Assembly: GCA_002369175.1 (NCBI GenBank)
Contig: DFES01000032.1
Location: forward strand, 5,493 to 10,776
Direction: 5' to 3'
DNA from: Selenomonadaceae bacterium UBA3796
GTDB taxonomy: Bacteria > Bacillota > Negativicutes > Selenomonadales > Selenomonadaceae
DNA length: 5,284 nt
Shown here: positions 1 through 5,284 of the stretch, piece after piece
Layout of the letters: each line of letters begins with the position of its first letter
How positions within the stretch are numbered: the stretch's first letter is position 1
Made by a program: the position numbers and the translations under genes
The notes under the pieces: generated by a model
Seen by the model: the letters and a program-made list of their open reading frames with translations, nothing else
Database searches by the model: none
What the model was told of the DNA's origin: nothing

Positions 1-996
1 CGATTTTACACAAAATGGCTCAGACAGCATATTTCCGAGGAGGAGTTAGCCAACCGTTTGCTCACGGCGCAGAAGAAATGGCGAAACTGGAAATATACGG
101 CACTGAAATATTTTCGGAATCATTTTGACTCCATCCCCGAACCGTGGAAAGCGGAAATCATTCAAAATGGTCTGACCTTGGAGATGCGGGATAATTTAGG
201 GGTGCTGGCACAGGATCAGATGAGCCGGATGCCTGATTTTCACTACAGTGATGAGGTTCGCTCCTGGGAGTGCAAAGTGAACGATTATAATTTCAGGCTC
301 ATATCCCCTGCGTCCAGAAGCAAGCAAATTGCCCGCAATCTTTCTATTGGCTATATCTATAACTCGAAAGAAATCAAGGAAGAAGATGTCGCTTCTTTTG
401 CAGTGGAACGGAACGGACGATACCTTGGGTGCATTTTGGTCGAGGGAAAAACCGTGAAGAATGAGTCATTTATCGAATACCGCAACAGTATCCTGTTCGC
501 AAAATGCCGCATCGCTTTCCTTTTTTGGGCAAGGCACAACGGACTTGAACTGCGATATATCTCCAGGGATGAAGACACTTTTGCTGCGCTGAATCAGGAG
601 TTTTCAGTGGGAGAAGTGGACAGGGACGAGTGGGAGTCAGTGGGTCTTATGGATATGGCGAAAATCTCATCTGATTCCGTCTCTCCGGGATTTTATCTGA
701 GTTACTACAGAAAACTTGCCAACTGCAACCTGATGCATCCCAAGGCACCTTCTGCCGATGAAGATGAGAAGGAGTATCTTGACCAGCATTATACTTGGGG
801 AAAGCCGATTTTTGATGCGGCCTTTCAGGGCAATGCAGAGGCCGAGTATGTCATGAGCCTATTTTATCGTGACGGAATCGGCACCTTCGGGGCAGATTAT
901 TCCCTGAGCGAGAAGTGGTATCGTCAGGCAGTTCGGGACGGATGGCTGGCGATTGCTCCTGCGAAAAATGACGTTAAGTATAGAAATTTGAGGTGA
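1..996 (+). CDS. Partial protein with possible PcfJ-like domain and C-terminal Sel1-like repeat
   Basis: The frame is open from the first base, so the true start lies upstream; the TTG at 58 has no ribosome binding site and is probably internal. 331 residues are visible. Visible residues about 98-182 contain FRLISP, then NLSIGY, then VERNGRYLGCILVEGKTV and a W-rich helix (FLFWARHNG). This order resembles PcfJ-like proteins, where a histidine/cysteine-containing CVGxY motif precedes a strand pair of the type RNGR...I...G. Here the usual cysteine motif has become SIGY, so the match is divergent and tentative. Residues about 271-315 fit one Sel1-like repeat (GNAEAEYVMSLFYRDGIG ... WYRQAVRDG), an alpha-helical protein-interaction repeat. 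No signal peptide or membrane segment is visible in this part. The gene sits 4 bases before the WYL regulator and is probably cotranscribed with it. PcfJ proteins were named from a conjugative plasmid and their function is unknown; no function is assigned here. The reading frame is secure, the family call weak. Confidence 0.6.
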   Translation, partial: RFYTKWLRQHISEEELANRLLTAQKKWRNWKYTALKYFRNHFDSIPEPWKAEIIQNGLTLEMRDNLGVLAQDQMSRMPDFHYSDEVRSWECKVNDYNFRLISPASRSKQIARNLSIGYIYNSKEIKEEDVASFAVERNGRYLGCILVEGKTVKNESFIEYRNSILFAKCRIAFLFWARHNGLELRYISRDEDTFAALNQEFSVGEVDRDEWESVGLMDMAKISSDSVSPGFYLSYYRKLANCNLMHPKAPSADEDEKEYLDQHYTWGKPIFDAAFQGNAEAEYVMSLFYRDGIGTFGADYSLSEKWYRQAVRDGWLAIAPAKNDVKYRNLR

Positions 997-998
997 TC
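990..998 (+). promoter_or_regulatory. Ribosome binding site of the WYL gene, overlapping the upstream stop codon
   Basis: The nine bases GAGGTGATC match the complement of the 16S rRNA 3' end very closely. The GAGG core lies 7 bases before the GTG start at 1001. The TGA stop of the upstream gene (994-996) lies inside the site, so a ribosome ending the first gene is placed on the next start. This supports the GTG start and suggests translational coupling. Confidence 0.85.
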
Positions 999-1000
999 TT

Positions 1001-2326
1001 GTGGCTGACAAATCCGTACAGATTCTGCTCCTGATGGATGCCCTAAAGAATACCAATCGGGAGAATCCCAAAACCTCCAAAAGACTCATACAGGATGTGC
1101 AAGCAGCATGGGAGGAAATCTTTCCGGGGGAGCCTCCCGCCACCCTCAGCCCCGCCACCATCGGACGGCATATCAAAGCCATGAACAAAAGCGGACTGTA
1201 CCATATCGCCACCTGCAAAAATGCCAAGGATGGCTATTATTGCGACAACTTTCCTTTCGAGTCCGCCGAGTTTGCCTTGATTGCCCAAGCACTTTATCGC
1301 TCCGTAGCCATTTCCACCAAAGAAACGAACGACATTTTGAACAAGTTTTTCAACCATACGGACGATTTGGGCGAAGGGTATCTCAATATCTTGCTGAAAC
1401 AGTTGCGCCGTACTGCTCCCAGACGCAAGCCAGAGCGAGAGACACTTCCCATCATTCGCTCCATATTGGATGCCGTTTGGAATCAACGTCAACTTAGATT
1501 TACTTACTACGAGAAAAACGACCGTGATATTTCCAAGATGGAAATGCGGACGGATGAAAATACGGGAGAGCCTGTTGTATATAAAGTCTCCCCCTACTAT
1601 CTCGTTTGGAACGCCGACGAATGCTATCTGATTGCCCATTATCCCGGACATGACAAGAATGGCGTGAAGCGGCTCAGTCACTTTAAGATTTCCTTGATTT
1701 CCCGCAAGATTTTAATCATGGAGGAGCCGACCTGCTCCATCACGGAAATGCAGGAGTACCCCCGTTATTGCATGAGGCGTACCACTCCCGAATATGTTGC
1801 TGTGGTAAAGCGCAAGGAAGCAGCCAACCTAACCAAAGAACAGGCAAAGAGCATTGACAGGAGAGCCGCCTTGGTGCAGTTCTCTTTAGACCGCTATATG
1901 CGGGAAAACGTGTTTATGTTCCATGATGATTCTCCTGTGGTAGATGTACGACTGTATTTCAAGGAGAATTTTGCCCAGATTCTGATGGAGCAATTCAATC
2001 TTGACAGAAATACGATAAAGCTATACCCCACCGGCCGCACATTTCCAAATGGAGAACCGATTATCAGCGCCATCATCACGGTACAGGCCAACGAAGGATT
2101 TTATATGTGGCTGATGCAGCAGGGAAATAAAGTCACCGTAGCGGAGCCGGAGTCCGTTCGCCAAAATCTCAAGCAGAAATACTTGGATGCCCTTTCTGCC
2201 ATTGAAGAATATGAGCAAGGGCCAAAAGATCCCATCAATAAGGAACAGTTAGCGAAAGACAGGAAGGACATGGAAAGGGTCGAGATGTTCAGGGAAATGG
2301 GCATTCCCATGGGAAGACGCAGGTAA
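1001..2326 (+). CDS. WYL-domain transcriptional regulator (HTH-WYL-WCX architecture)
   Basis: A 441-residue likely cytoplasmic DNA-binding regulator starting at GTG, supported by a near-perfect ribosome binding site. Residues about 5-70 form a helix-turn-helix region; SPATIGRHIKAM (about 50-61) looks like the recognition helix. A linker with FESAEFALIAQAL follows, typical of WYL regulators. The WYL domain begins near 150 (IIRSILDAVWNQRQLRFTYYE). It holds the SPYYLVWNADECYLIAHY segment (about 197-214), in which the name motif W-Y-L reads C-Y-L, followed by a basic patch (GVKRLSHFK). Residues about 313-410 (VVDVRLYF ... GFYMWLMQQGNKVTVAEPESVR) fit the C-terminal WCX extension. WYL domains are known or proposed to sense nucleic-acid or nucleotide ligands, and members regulate DNA-damage and phage-defence genes. 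The ligand and targets here are unknown. Tight linkage to the upstream gene suggests it controls its own operon, which is an inference. Confidence 0.85.
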   Translation: MADKSVQILLLMDALKNTNRENPKTSKRLIQDVQAAWEEIFPGEPPATLSPATIGRHIKAMNKSGLYHIATCKNAKDGYYCDNFPFESAEFALIAQALYRSVAISTKETNDILNKFFNHTDDLGEGYLNILLKQLRRTAPRRKPERETLPIIRSILDAVWNQRQLRFTYYEKNDRDISKMEMRTDENTGEPVVYKVSPYYLVWNADECYLIAHYPGHDKNGVKRLSHFKISLISRKILIMEEPTCSITEMQEYPRYCMRRTTPEYVAVVKRKEAANLTKEQAKSIDRRAALVQFSLDRYMRENVFMFHDDSPVVDVRLYFKENFAQILMEQFNLDRNTIKLYPTGRTFPNGEPIISAIITVQANEGFYMWLMQQGNKVTVAEPESVRQNLKQKYLDALSAIEEYEQGPKDPINKEQLAKDRKDMERVEMFREMGIPMGRRR

Positions 2327-2334
2327 AGGGGATA

Positions 2335-3009
2335 TCAAACCTCCGCAACGACACGCTCTTCCTCCACCTTCAATCCATCCTCCGTGACCTCACAACCCAA
2401 AAACCATATTTTTACTCCAGCAGCAACAGCCTCCTGCCAAGCCTTTCCAAAAGCAGTGTGCGTCTCCACATTGGGACGCACCTCTTTTACTTTGGGCATC
2501 TGGATAACAAACGCCACGCCGCACCAATATCCCTCCTGCCTTGCCCGAATAAGTTCATGGATATGCTTCACACCCCGCTCCGTGGGAGCATCGGGGAAAT
2601 ACCCGATACCGTCACGCTCCAGCGTACAGCCTTTGACCTCAAGCAGATATTTCTGCTCTCCTCGCTCCATGTAGAAGTCAATGCGAGATTTCCCGTATGT
2701 GTACTCCGGTTGAACAAGGTCATAGCCTTGCAATGACAACCATTCAGCCATCACTTTGTTGGGAGCTTGGCTGTCAATGTTGACAAGCCCAAGTCCGGCT
2801 TTTTCCACGGCGATAAGGTCATAGCATGTTTTACGGGCAGGATTTTCTGCCTCAGACAAAATCACTCGCGAGTCCGGGAGCAGCAGTTCCCTGCAACGCC
2901 CCGTGTTCTTCACATGGACGGTCTCGATCTTTCCGGCGATCTCCACTTGGGCGATGAAACGATTGGGACGGGATATAAATCGTGCCTCCACGGTTTTGTT
3001 ATATCTCAT
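2335..3009 (-). CDS. sfsA: SfsA, sugar fermentation stimulation protein homolog
   Basis: A 224-residue protein close to the family length (Escherichia coli SfsA has 234). The family is DNA-binding with a nuclease-like fold; the E. coli protein was identified through stimulation of maltose metabolism, and its biochemical role is unsettled. Visible motifs are RPNRFIAQV near the N-terminus, KNTGRCRELL (about 34-43), SRIDFYM with D111, LLEVKGCTLE with E124 and K126, and GYFPDAPTERGVKH. The D...ExK set is the PD-(D/E)xK nuclease signature. The frame extends to an ATG at 3052-3054, but the ATG at 3007-3009 is preferred. It has GAGG 9 bases upstream (3019-3022) and gives the family-like N-terminus MRYNKTVEARF, whereas the upstream ATG directly abuts a purine run with no spacing. 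The gene diverges from nfo and converges on the WYL gene with 8 bases between stop codons. Confidence 0.93.
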   Translation of the reverse strand: MRYNKTVEARFISRPNRFIAQVEIAGKIETVHVKNTGRCRELLLPDSRVILSEAENPARKTCYDLIAVEKAGLGLVNIDSQAPNKVMAEWLSLQGYDLVQPEYTYGKSRIDFYMERGEQKYLLEVKGCTLERDGIGYFPDAPTERGVKHIHELIRARQEGYWCGVAFVIQMPKVKEVRPNVETHTAFGKAWQEAVAAGVKIWFLGCEVTEDGLKVEEERVVAEV

Positions 3010-3016
3010 CTCGCTG

Positions 3017-3023
3017 TCCCTCG
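3017..3023 (-). promoter_or_regulatory. Ribosome binding site deciding the sfsA start
   Basis: On the minus strand this reads CGAGGGA, with the GAGG core 9 bases before the ATG at 3009. It favours the 224-residue form over the 239-residue form beginning at 3054. Confidence 0.65.
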
Positions 3024-3063
3024 AATATCGTGAGGGTGCTTCATTGTCAGCCATCCCCTTCCC

Positions 3064-3069
3064 ATGATA
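3064..3069 (-). promoter_or_regulatory. Possible -10 box for sfsA
   Basis: The minus strand reads TATCAT, five of six bases matching the sigma-70/sigma-A consensus, in an AT-rich patch. It would give a leader of roughly 45-50 bases before the preferred start. No convincing -35 hexamer is seen 16-18 bases upstream, so this is a weak call. Confidence 0.25.
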
Positions 3070-3078
3070 AAATTACGA

Positions 3079-3084
3079 TATGAT
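3079..3084 (+). promoter_or_regulatory. Possible -10 box for nfo
   Basis: TATGAT matches five of six consensus bases and lies 32 bases before the nfo ATG, leaving a leader of about 25 bases that includes the whole ribosome binding site. The sequence 15-18 bases upstream (CCCCTTCCC) is a poor -35, so the promoter may be weak or need an activator. It overlaps the palindrome at 3080-3093. Confidence 0.35.
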
Positions 3085-3093
3085 TGAAATCAT
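3080..3093. promoter_or_regulatory. 14-base palindrome in the sfsA/nfo divergent control region
   Basis: ATGATT and AATCAT form a perfect 6-base inverted repeat around the 2-base centre GA. It overlaps the candidate nfo -10 box and lies between the two divergent genes, where an operator for a dimeric regulator would be expected. The regulator is unknown and chance occurrence in AT-rich DNA is possible. Confidence 0.35.
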
Positions 3094-3103
3094 CTGTAGT
3101 CGA

Positions 3104-3109
3104 AGGGAG
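3104..3109 (+). promoter_or_regulatory. Ribosome binding site deciding the nfo start
   Basis: AGGGAG, within AAGGGAGA, ends 7 bases before the ATG at 3117. This supports the internal ATG rather than a TTG at 3084, which lacks such a site. Confidence 0.8.
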
Positions 3110-3116
3110 AATCCTT

Positions 3117-3950
3117 ATGCTCCATATCGGATGCCATCTATCATCGGCAAAGGGCTTTCTTGCCATGGGTAAAGAGGCTGCGGCAATGAAAGCCGACACC
3201 TTTGCCTTCTTTACCCGCAATCCCCGTGGCGGCAAGGCCAAAGACATCGATTCCGCCGATGTGGATGCTTTTCTTGCCTTCCATCGGGAACATAATTTTG
3301 TCCGGTTGGTGGCGCACGCTCCCTACACCATGAACCTATGCGCCGCCAAGGAGAATATACGTACCTTTGCTTTGGACATGCTCACCGATGATCTTCGCCG
3401 CATGGAGGTCATTCCCGGCAACTATTACAACTTCCACCCCGGCAGCCATGTAGGGCAGGGGGTCGAGAAAGGCATTGAACTCATCGCCGGGCAGCTGAAC
3501 CAAGCCATGTTCCCGGAGCAGACCACGACTGTTCTTTTGGAAACCATGGCGGGGAAAGGCTCAGAGGTAGGGCGCAGCTTCGAGGAACTGCGCGCCATCA
3601 TGGACAGGGTAACGCTTAACGACAAGTTGGGCGTATGCCTCGACACCTGCCATGTTTGGGACAGCGGATATGATATCGCTACCGATCTGGACGGCGTGCT
3701 TGCGGAATTTGACCGCATCATCAGTATCGACCGCTTGAAAGCCATCCACATCAACGACAGTCTGAATCCCCTTGACTCTCATAAAGACCGTCATGCCTGT
3801 ATTGGCGAGGGATGCATTGGGCTTGCGGCTCTGTCGGCTGTGACCAAGCATCCCAAGCTCCGGGAACTGCCCTTCATCTTGGAAACGCCCAATGACAACG
3901 AGGGGTACGCCGAGGAGATTGCCCTCCTGCGCAGCCGCTTCCGGGAATAG
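3117..3950 (+). CDS. nfo: Endonuclease IV (deoxyribonuclease IV), AP endonuclease
   Basis: A 277-residue cytoplasmic base-excision-repair enzyme (EC 3.1.21.2) that cuts the DNA backbone 5' to abasic sites; E. coli Nfo has 285 residues. It adopts a TIM-barrel fold with three zinc ions. All nine expected metal ligands are visible by motif: H67 (VAHAPY), H107 (NFHPGSH), E142 (LLETMAG), D176 and H179 (CLDTCH), H211 (IHINDS), D224 and H226 (KDRHACIG), and E256 (ILETP). The N-terminus, HIGCHLSSAKGF, matches the family start. The ATG at 3117 is chosen because of the AAGGGAGA site upstream; a longer form from TTG at 3084 would add 11 residues not typical of the family. The gene diverges from sfsA and converges on the XRE gene, with 58 bases between stop codons. 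Confidence 0.96.
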   Translation: MLHIGCHLSSAKGFLAMGKEAAAMKADTFAFFTRNPRGGKAKDIDSADVDAFLAFHREHNFVRLVAHAPYTMNLCAAKENIRTFALDMLTDDLRRMEVIPGNYYNFHPGSHVGQGVEKGIELIAGQLNQAMFPEQTTTVLLETMAGKGSEVGRSFEELRAIMDRVTLNDKLGVCLDTCHVWDSGYDIATDLDGVLAEFDRIISIDRLKAIHINDSLNPLDSHKDRHACIGEGCIGLAALSAVTKHPKLRELPFILETPNDNEGYAEEIALLRSRFRE

Positions 3951-3958
3951 ACGACGGA

Positions 3959-3987
3959 CATACCCTGCTCGATACGCGAAGGGTGTG
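3959..3987 (+). terminator. Hairpin between convergent nfo and the XRE gene, weak terminator candidate
   Basis: CATACCCT pairs with AGGGTGTG (one G-T wobble). An inner TCG/CGA pair lies across a 2-base bulge, leaving a 5-base loop. It begins 8 bases after the nfo stop codon and sits between two convergent genes. Neither strand has the run of T expected of a standard intrinsic terminator, so its role in termination is doubtful. Confidence 0.3.
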
Positions 3988-4008
3988 AGGCAAGACAGCG
4001 TTGTGCTC

Positions 4009-4347
4009 TTACCGCTTGCGCCTGAGCGCATCCTTAATCTGGATCATCGCCTGCAAAAGGCACTCCTTCTCCTGCTCCGAGCAGTCCTGCAGCATGGACA
4101 GGAATTTATCCTTGCAGGGGTCATAAGGTATATTCGTGTTGTCGGACAAGAGTCTGTCCATCGTCACATGGAGGGCGTTGGCTATCAGCACCAGAGAATT
4201 CAAGCTGGGCTTGGTATTCCCTCCCTCTATGTGGCAGATATGGGACGTTGACAGTCCCACCATCTCCCCCAGCGCCTCTTGGGAAAGGCTCATTTCTTTC
4301 CGCGCCTCCCGTATTCTTCTGTCTATGGCATCATAGTCAAGTTCCAT
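4009..4347 (-). CDS. XRE-family helix-turn-helix transcriptional regulator
   Basis: A 112-residue likely cytoplasmic DNA-binding protein. Residues about 8-67 form a Cro/C1-type HTH domain: RRIREARKEMSLSQEALGEM gives helices 1 and 2, VGLSTSHICHIEGG (30-43) contains the recognition helix, and SLNSLVLIANALHV closes the domain. The remaining about 45 residues (SEQEKECLLQAMIQIKDAL) are probably a dimerisation helix followed by a basic RRKR end. There is no enzymatic or peptidase domain, so it resembles simple phage-like or housekeeping repressors of Clostridia. The ATG is preceded by AGGGGAA (4355-4361) with 7 bases spacing. It lies 124 bases downstream of ybaK on the same strand. Its targets are unknown; self-regulation through an inverted repeat just upstream is plausible. 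Confidence 0.9.
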   Translation of the reverse strand: MELDYDAIDRRIREARKEMSLSQEALGEMVGLSTSHICHIEGGNTKPSLNSLVLIANALHVTMDRLLSDNTNIPYDPCKDKFLSMLQDCSEQEKECLLQAMIQIKDALRRKR

Positions 4348-4354
4348 GACCGCA

Positions 4355-4361
4355 TTCCCCT
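4355..4361 (-). promoter_or_regulatory. Ribosome binding site of the XRE gene
   Basis: The minus strand reads AGGGGAA, 7 bases before the ATG at 4347, and supports the annotated start. Confidence 0.7.
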
Positions 4362-4374
4362 ATAAGCTTTGTAT

Positions 4375-4391
4375 GCACATAATTCTTGTGC
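4375..4391. promoter_or_regulatory. Inverted repeat upstream of the XRE gene, possible operator
   Basis: GCACA and TGTGC flank a 7-base spacer (TAATTCT), 28 bases upstream of the XRE start codon. Small XRE regulators often bind such short dyads in their own promoter. The arms are only 5 bases, so this is suggestive at best. Confidence 0.3.
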
Positions 4392-4407
4392 CAACCCTGT
4401 CGTAATC

Positions 4408-4454
4408 GTTTTCGGTTCACCATGAATAGAAGACGGATTGTCCGCACCGAAAAC
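4408..4454. repeat. Perfect 9-base inverted repeat in the ybaK-XRE gap
   Basis: GTTTTCGGT (4408-4416) and ACCGAAAAC (4446-4454) are exact inverted copies separated by 29 bases. A small nested hairpin lies inside (CGGA 4434-4437, loop TTG, TCCG 4441-4444). The repeat begins 17 bases after the ybaK stop codon. No T-run follows, so a standard intrinsic terminator is not supported. It could be an RNA stem at the end of the ybaK transcript or a pair of protein-binding half-sites. Confidence 0.5.
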
Positions 4455-4471
4455 ATACTCGATACAACGCC

Positions 4472-4933
4472 TCACTTGCACACGTTCACCCATCCCACAG
4501 CCCCGGAATACTTCTCCAATTCCTCCGGGGTAAGCTCAATGGCACTATTCCCGCTCCCGCAGGCCGGGAACACCGTGTCAAACCGTTTCAGAGATACATC
4601 GAGGTAGACTTTCACTCCATCGTTGACGGCAAAGGGACAAACGCCGCCGACAGCGTGACCGATGGCGCTTTCCACCATATCCGCCGACAGCATCTTTGGC
4701 TTGCCGTGAAACTCAGCCTTGAATTTTGCTCCGGCAATCCGCATATCCCCCGCTGTCACCACGAGGATTGGCTCTCCCGCCAAATCGAAGGACAGGGTTT
4801 TGGCGATACGGGCTCCCTCACAGCCAACCGCGTGGGCGGCAAGTTCCACCGTAGCGCTGGATTCGGCAAATTCCAAGATGCGCTCTTCCATGCCGCGAGA
4901 ACGGAAGAACGACCGTACTTTCTCTATGGACAT
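4472..4933 (-). CDS. YbaK/ProX-type aminoacyl-tRNA deacylase domain protein
   Basis: A 153-residue stand-alone YbaK-domain protein. The family hydrolyses mischarged aminoacyl-tRNAs (for example Cys- or Ala-tRNAPro) in the cytoplasm, protecting translation fidelity. Visible features are EFAESSATVELAAHAVG (about 22-37), ARIAKTLSF with the conserved lysine K45, the glycine-rich loop GHAVGGVCPF (92-101), and DVSLKRFDTVFPACGSGNSAIELTPEEL near the C-terminus. Substrate specificity cannot be read from sequence, so no gene symbol is given. The ATG at 4933 is chosen because GGGAGGA lies 10 bases upstream and the N-terminus MSIEKVRSFF fits the family; a GTG at 4969 would add 12 residues. The start is 4 bases after the stop of the upstream DUF5131 gene, whose last codons contain the ribosome binding site, so the two are probably translationally coupled. 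Confidence 0.9.
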   Translation of the reverse strand: MSIEKVRSFFRSRGMEERILEFAESSATVELAAHAVGCEGARIAKTLSFDLAGEPILVVTAGDMRIAGAKFKAEFHGKPKMLSADMVESAIGHAVGGVCPFAVNDGVKVYLDVSLKRFDTVFPACGSGNSAIELTPEELEKYSGAVGWVNVCK

Positions 4934-4937
4934 GACA

Positions 4938-5284
4938 TCAAAGTCCTCCCGTATCTTTCTCGCAAGCACCGCAATGACTGCAGCCGTTGCAAATCAGGCG
5001 ACTGCCGCATTTGTCACAATTTCTTCCATCGTACTGGGGTTGATATAGATACTCCGAAGGTATCGGCAGCCCCAAGGGAGTGCGTAGACGAAATTCTATG
5101 GGCTTGCCCTTGAAGTTCATGCCGGATTTATGCGCCATCTTGCTCTGCAACCGCTTATCTGGGAGTTGGTAGCTCTTGCCGTCCTTGATGAAGACCGTCC
5201 CCGTTTCGATAAAGGCGAAGGTCACATTGTGGCGCACACATTCTGCCCGGAGGCTCTTTACCCACTCGAAGTCCAAGGGGCGAG
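4938..5284 (-). CDS. DUF5131 (phage Gp37/Gp68-like) family protein, C-terminal part
   Basis: The frame runs off the right edge; an in-frame TTG at 5276 is only an internal leucine, since Arg-Pro codons continue upstream. About 115 residues are visible. The segment RPLDFEWVKSLRAECVRHNV followed by F-x-F-I-E-T-G, VFIKDGKSYQLP and a QSKMAHKSG motif matches the C-terminal end of DUF5131 proteins as I recall them. Members carry an N-terminal cysteine cluster resembling radical-SAM enzymes; that region is outside the window and the function is unknown. After a 25-30-residue linker the protein ends in six cysteines with spacing C-x2-C-x5-C-x2-C-x2-C-x2-C (4962-5018), suggesting a zinc or iron-sulfur site. 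Despite the phage-derived name, no other phage genes are seen here. It is the upstream partner of the ybaK-like gene, 4 bases apart. Confidence 0.75.
   Translation of the reverse strand, partial: RPLDFEWVKSLRAECVRHNVTFAFIETGTVFIKDGKSYQLPDKRLQSKMAHKSGMNFKGKPIEFRLRTPLGLPIPSEYLYQPQYDGRNCDKCGSRLICNGCSHCGACEKDTGGL
4944..4950 (-). promoter_or_regulatory. Ribosome binding site of ybaK-like gene, inside the upstream coding region
   Basis: The minus strand reads GGGAGGA, overlapping the last Thr-Gly-Gly codons of the DUF5131 gene and lying 10 bases before the ATG at 4933. The spacing is slightly long, which may make initiation depend on upstream translation. Confidence 0.65.

Noticed and set aside
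1043..1681. Long minus-strand open frame opposite the WYL gene
   Set aside because: The plus-strand frame has clear HTH-WYL domains and a strong ribosome binding site; the opposite frame shows no recognisable domain.
4018..4029. GCGC-CTGA-GCGC hairpin near the end of the XRE gene
   Set aside because: It lies in arginine codons of the coding region, the stem is short and no T-run follows.
3561..4031. Minus-strand open frame opposite nfo and extending past its end
   Set aside because: It is a shadow of nfo codons; the plus strand carries all nine metal-ligand residues.
4368..4394. Sigma-A promoter TTGGCA / TACAAA for the XRE gene
   Set aside because: The spacer is only 15 bases and transcription would start at the ribosome binding site, removing part of it.
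4381..4398. Sigma-54-like -24 element (TTGGCAC) on the minus strand upstream of the XRE gene
   Set aside because: The required GC dinucleotide 10 bases after the GG is absent (AT instead), so the -12 element is missing.
4348..4457. 39-codon minus-strand frame between the ybaK-like and XRE genes, starting near 4457
   Set aside because: It has no ribosome binding site, an arginine-rich random-looking composition, and runs over the XRE ribosome binding site and start.

Overview
The window looks like chromosomal DNA from a low-to-mid GC anaerobic member of the Bacillota (Clostridia or Negativicutes type). The evidence is strong purine-rich Shine-Dalgarno sequences (GAGGTGATC, AAGGGAGA, GGGAGGA), tight gene packing, a short clostridial-style XRE regulator, and firmicute-type forms of SfsA, Nfo and a YbaK-like deacylase. 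The genus cannot be fixed from sequence alone. Seven protein genes are visible; the first and last are cut by the window ends. No rRNA, tRNA, CRISPR array or insertion sequence was seen, and no gene-free stretch exceeds about 125 bases.

Left part (1-2326, + strand): a two-gene unit. The first gene, open at the left edge, has a middle region resembling a divergent PcfJ-like domain and one C-terminal Sel1-like repeat. Four bases later, with its ribosome binding site overlapping the first gene's stop codon, comes a 441-residue regulator with an N-terminal helix-turn-helix, a WYL domain and a C-terminal WCX-like domain. This is the least-described part of the window and the best candidate for an unstudied module.

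Middle part (2335-3950): two housekeeping genes, sfsA (- strand) and nfo (+ strand, endonuclease IV with all nine metal ligands). They diverge from a shared control region of about 107 bases that holds a 14-base palindrome overlapping a possible -10 box of nfo. sfsA converges on the WYL gene with only 8 bases between stop codons.

Right part (4009-5284, - strand): the C-terminal part of a DUF5131 (phage Gp37/Gp68-like) protein with a six-cysteine tail, coupled 4 bases upstream of a YbaK/ProX-type aminoacyl-tRNA deacylase gene. A 124-base gap with two inverted repeats follows, then a small XRE-family repressor that converges on nfo. For sfsA, nfo and ybaK an internal ATG with a well-placed ribosome binding site is preferred over the longest reading frame.
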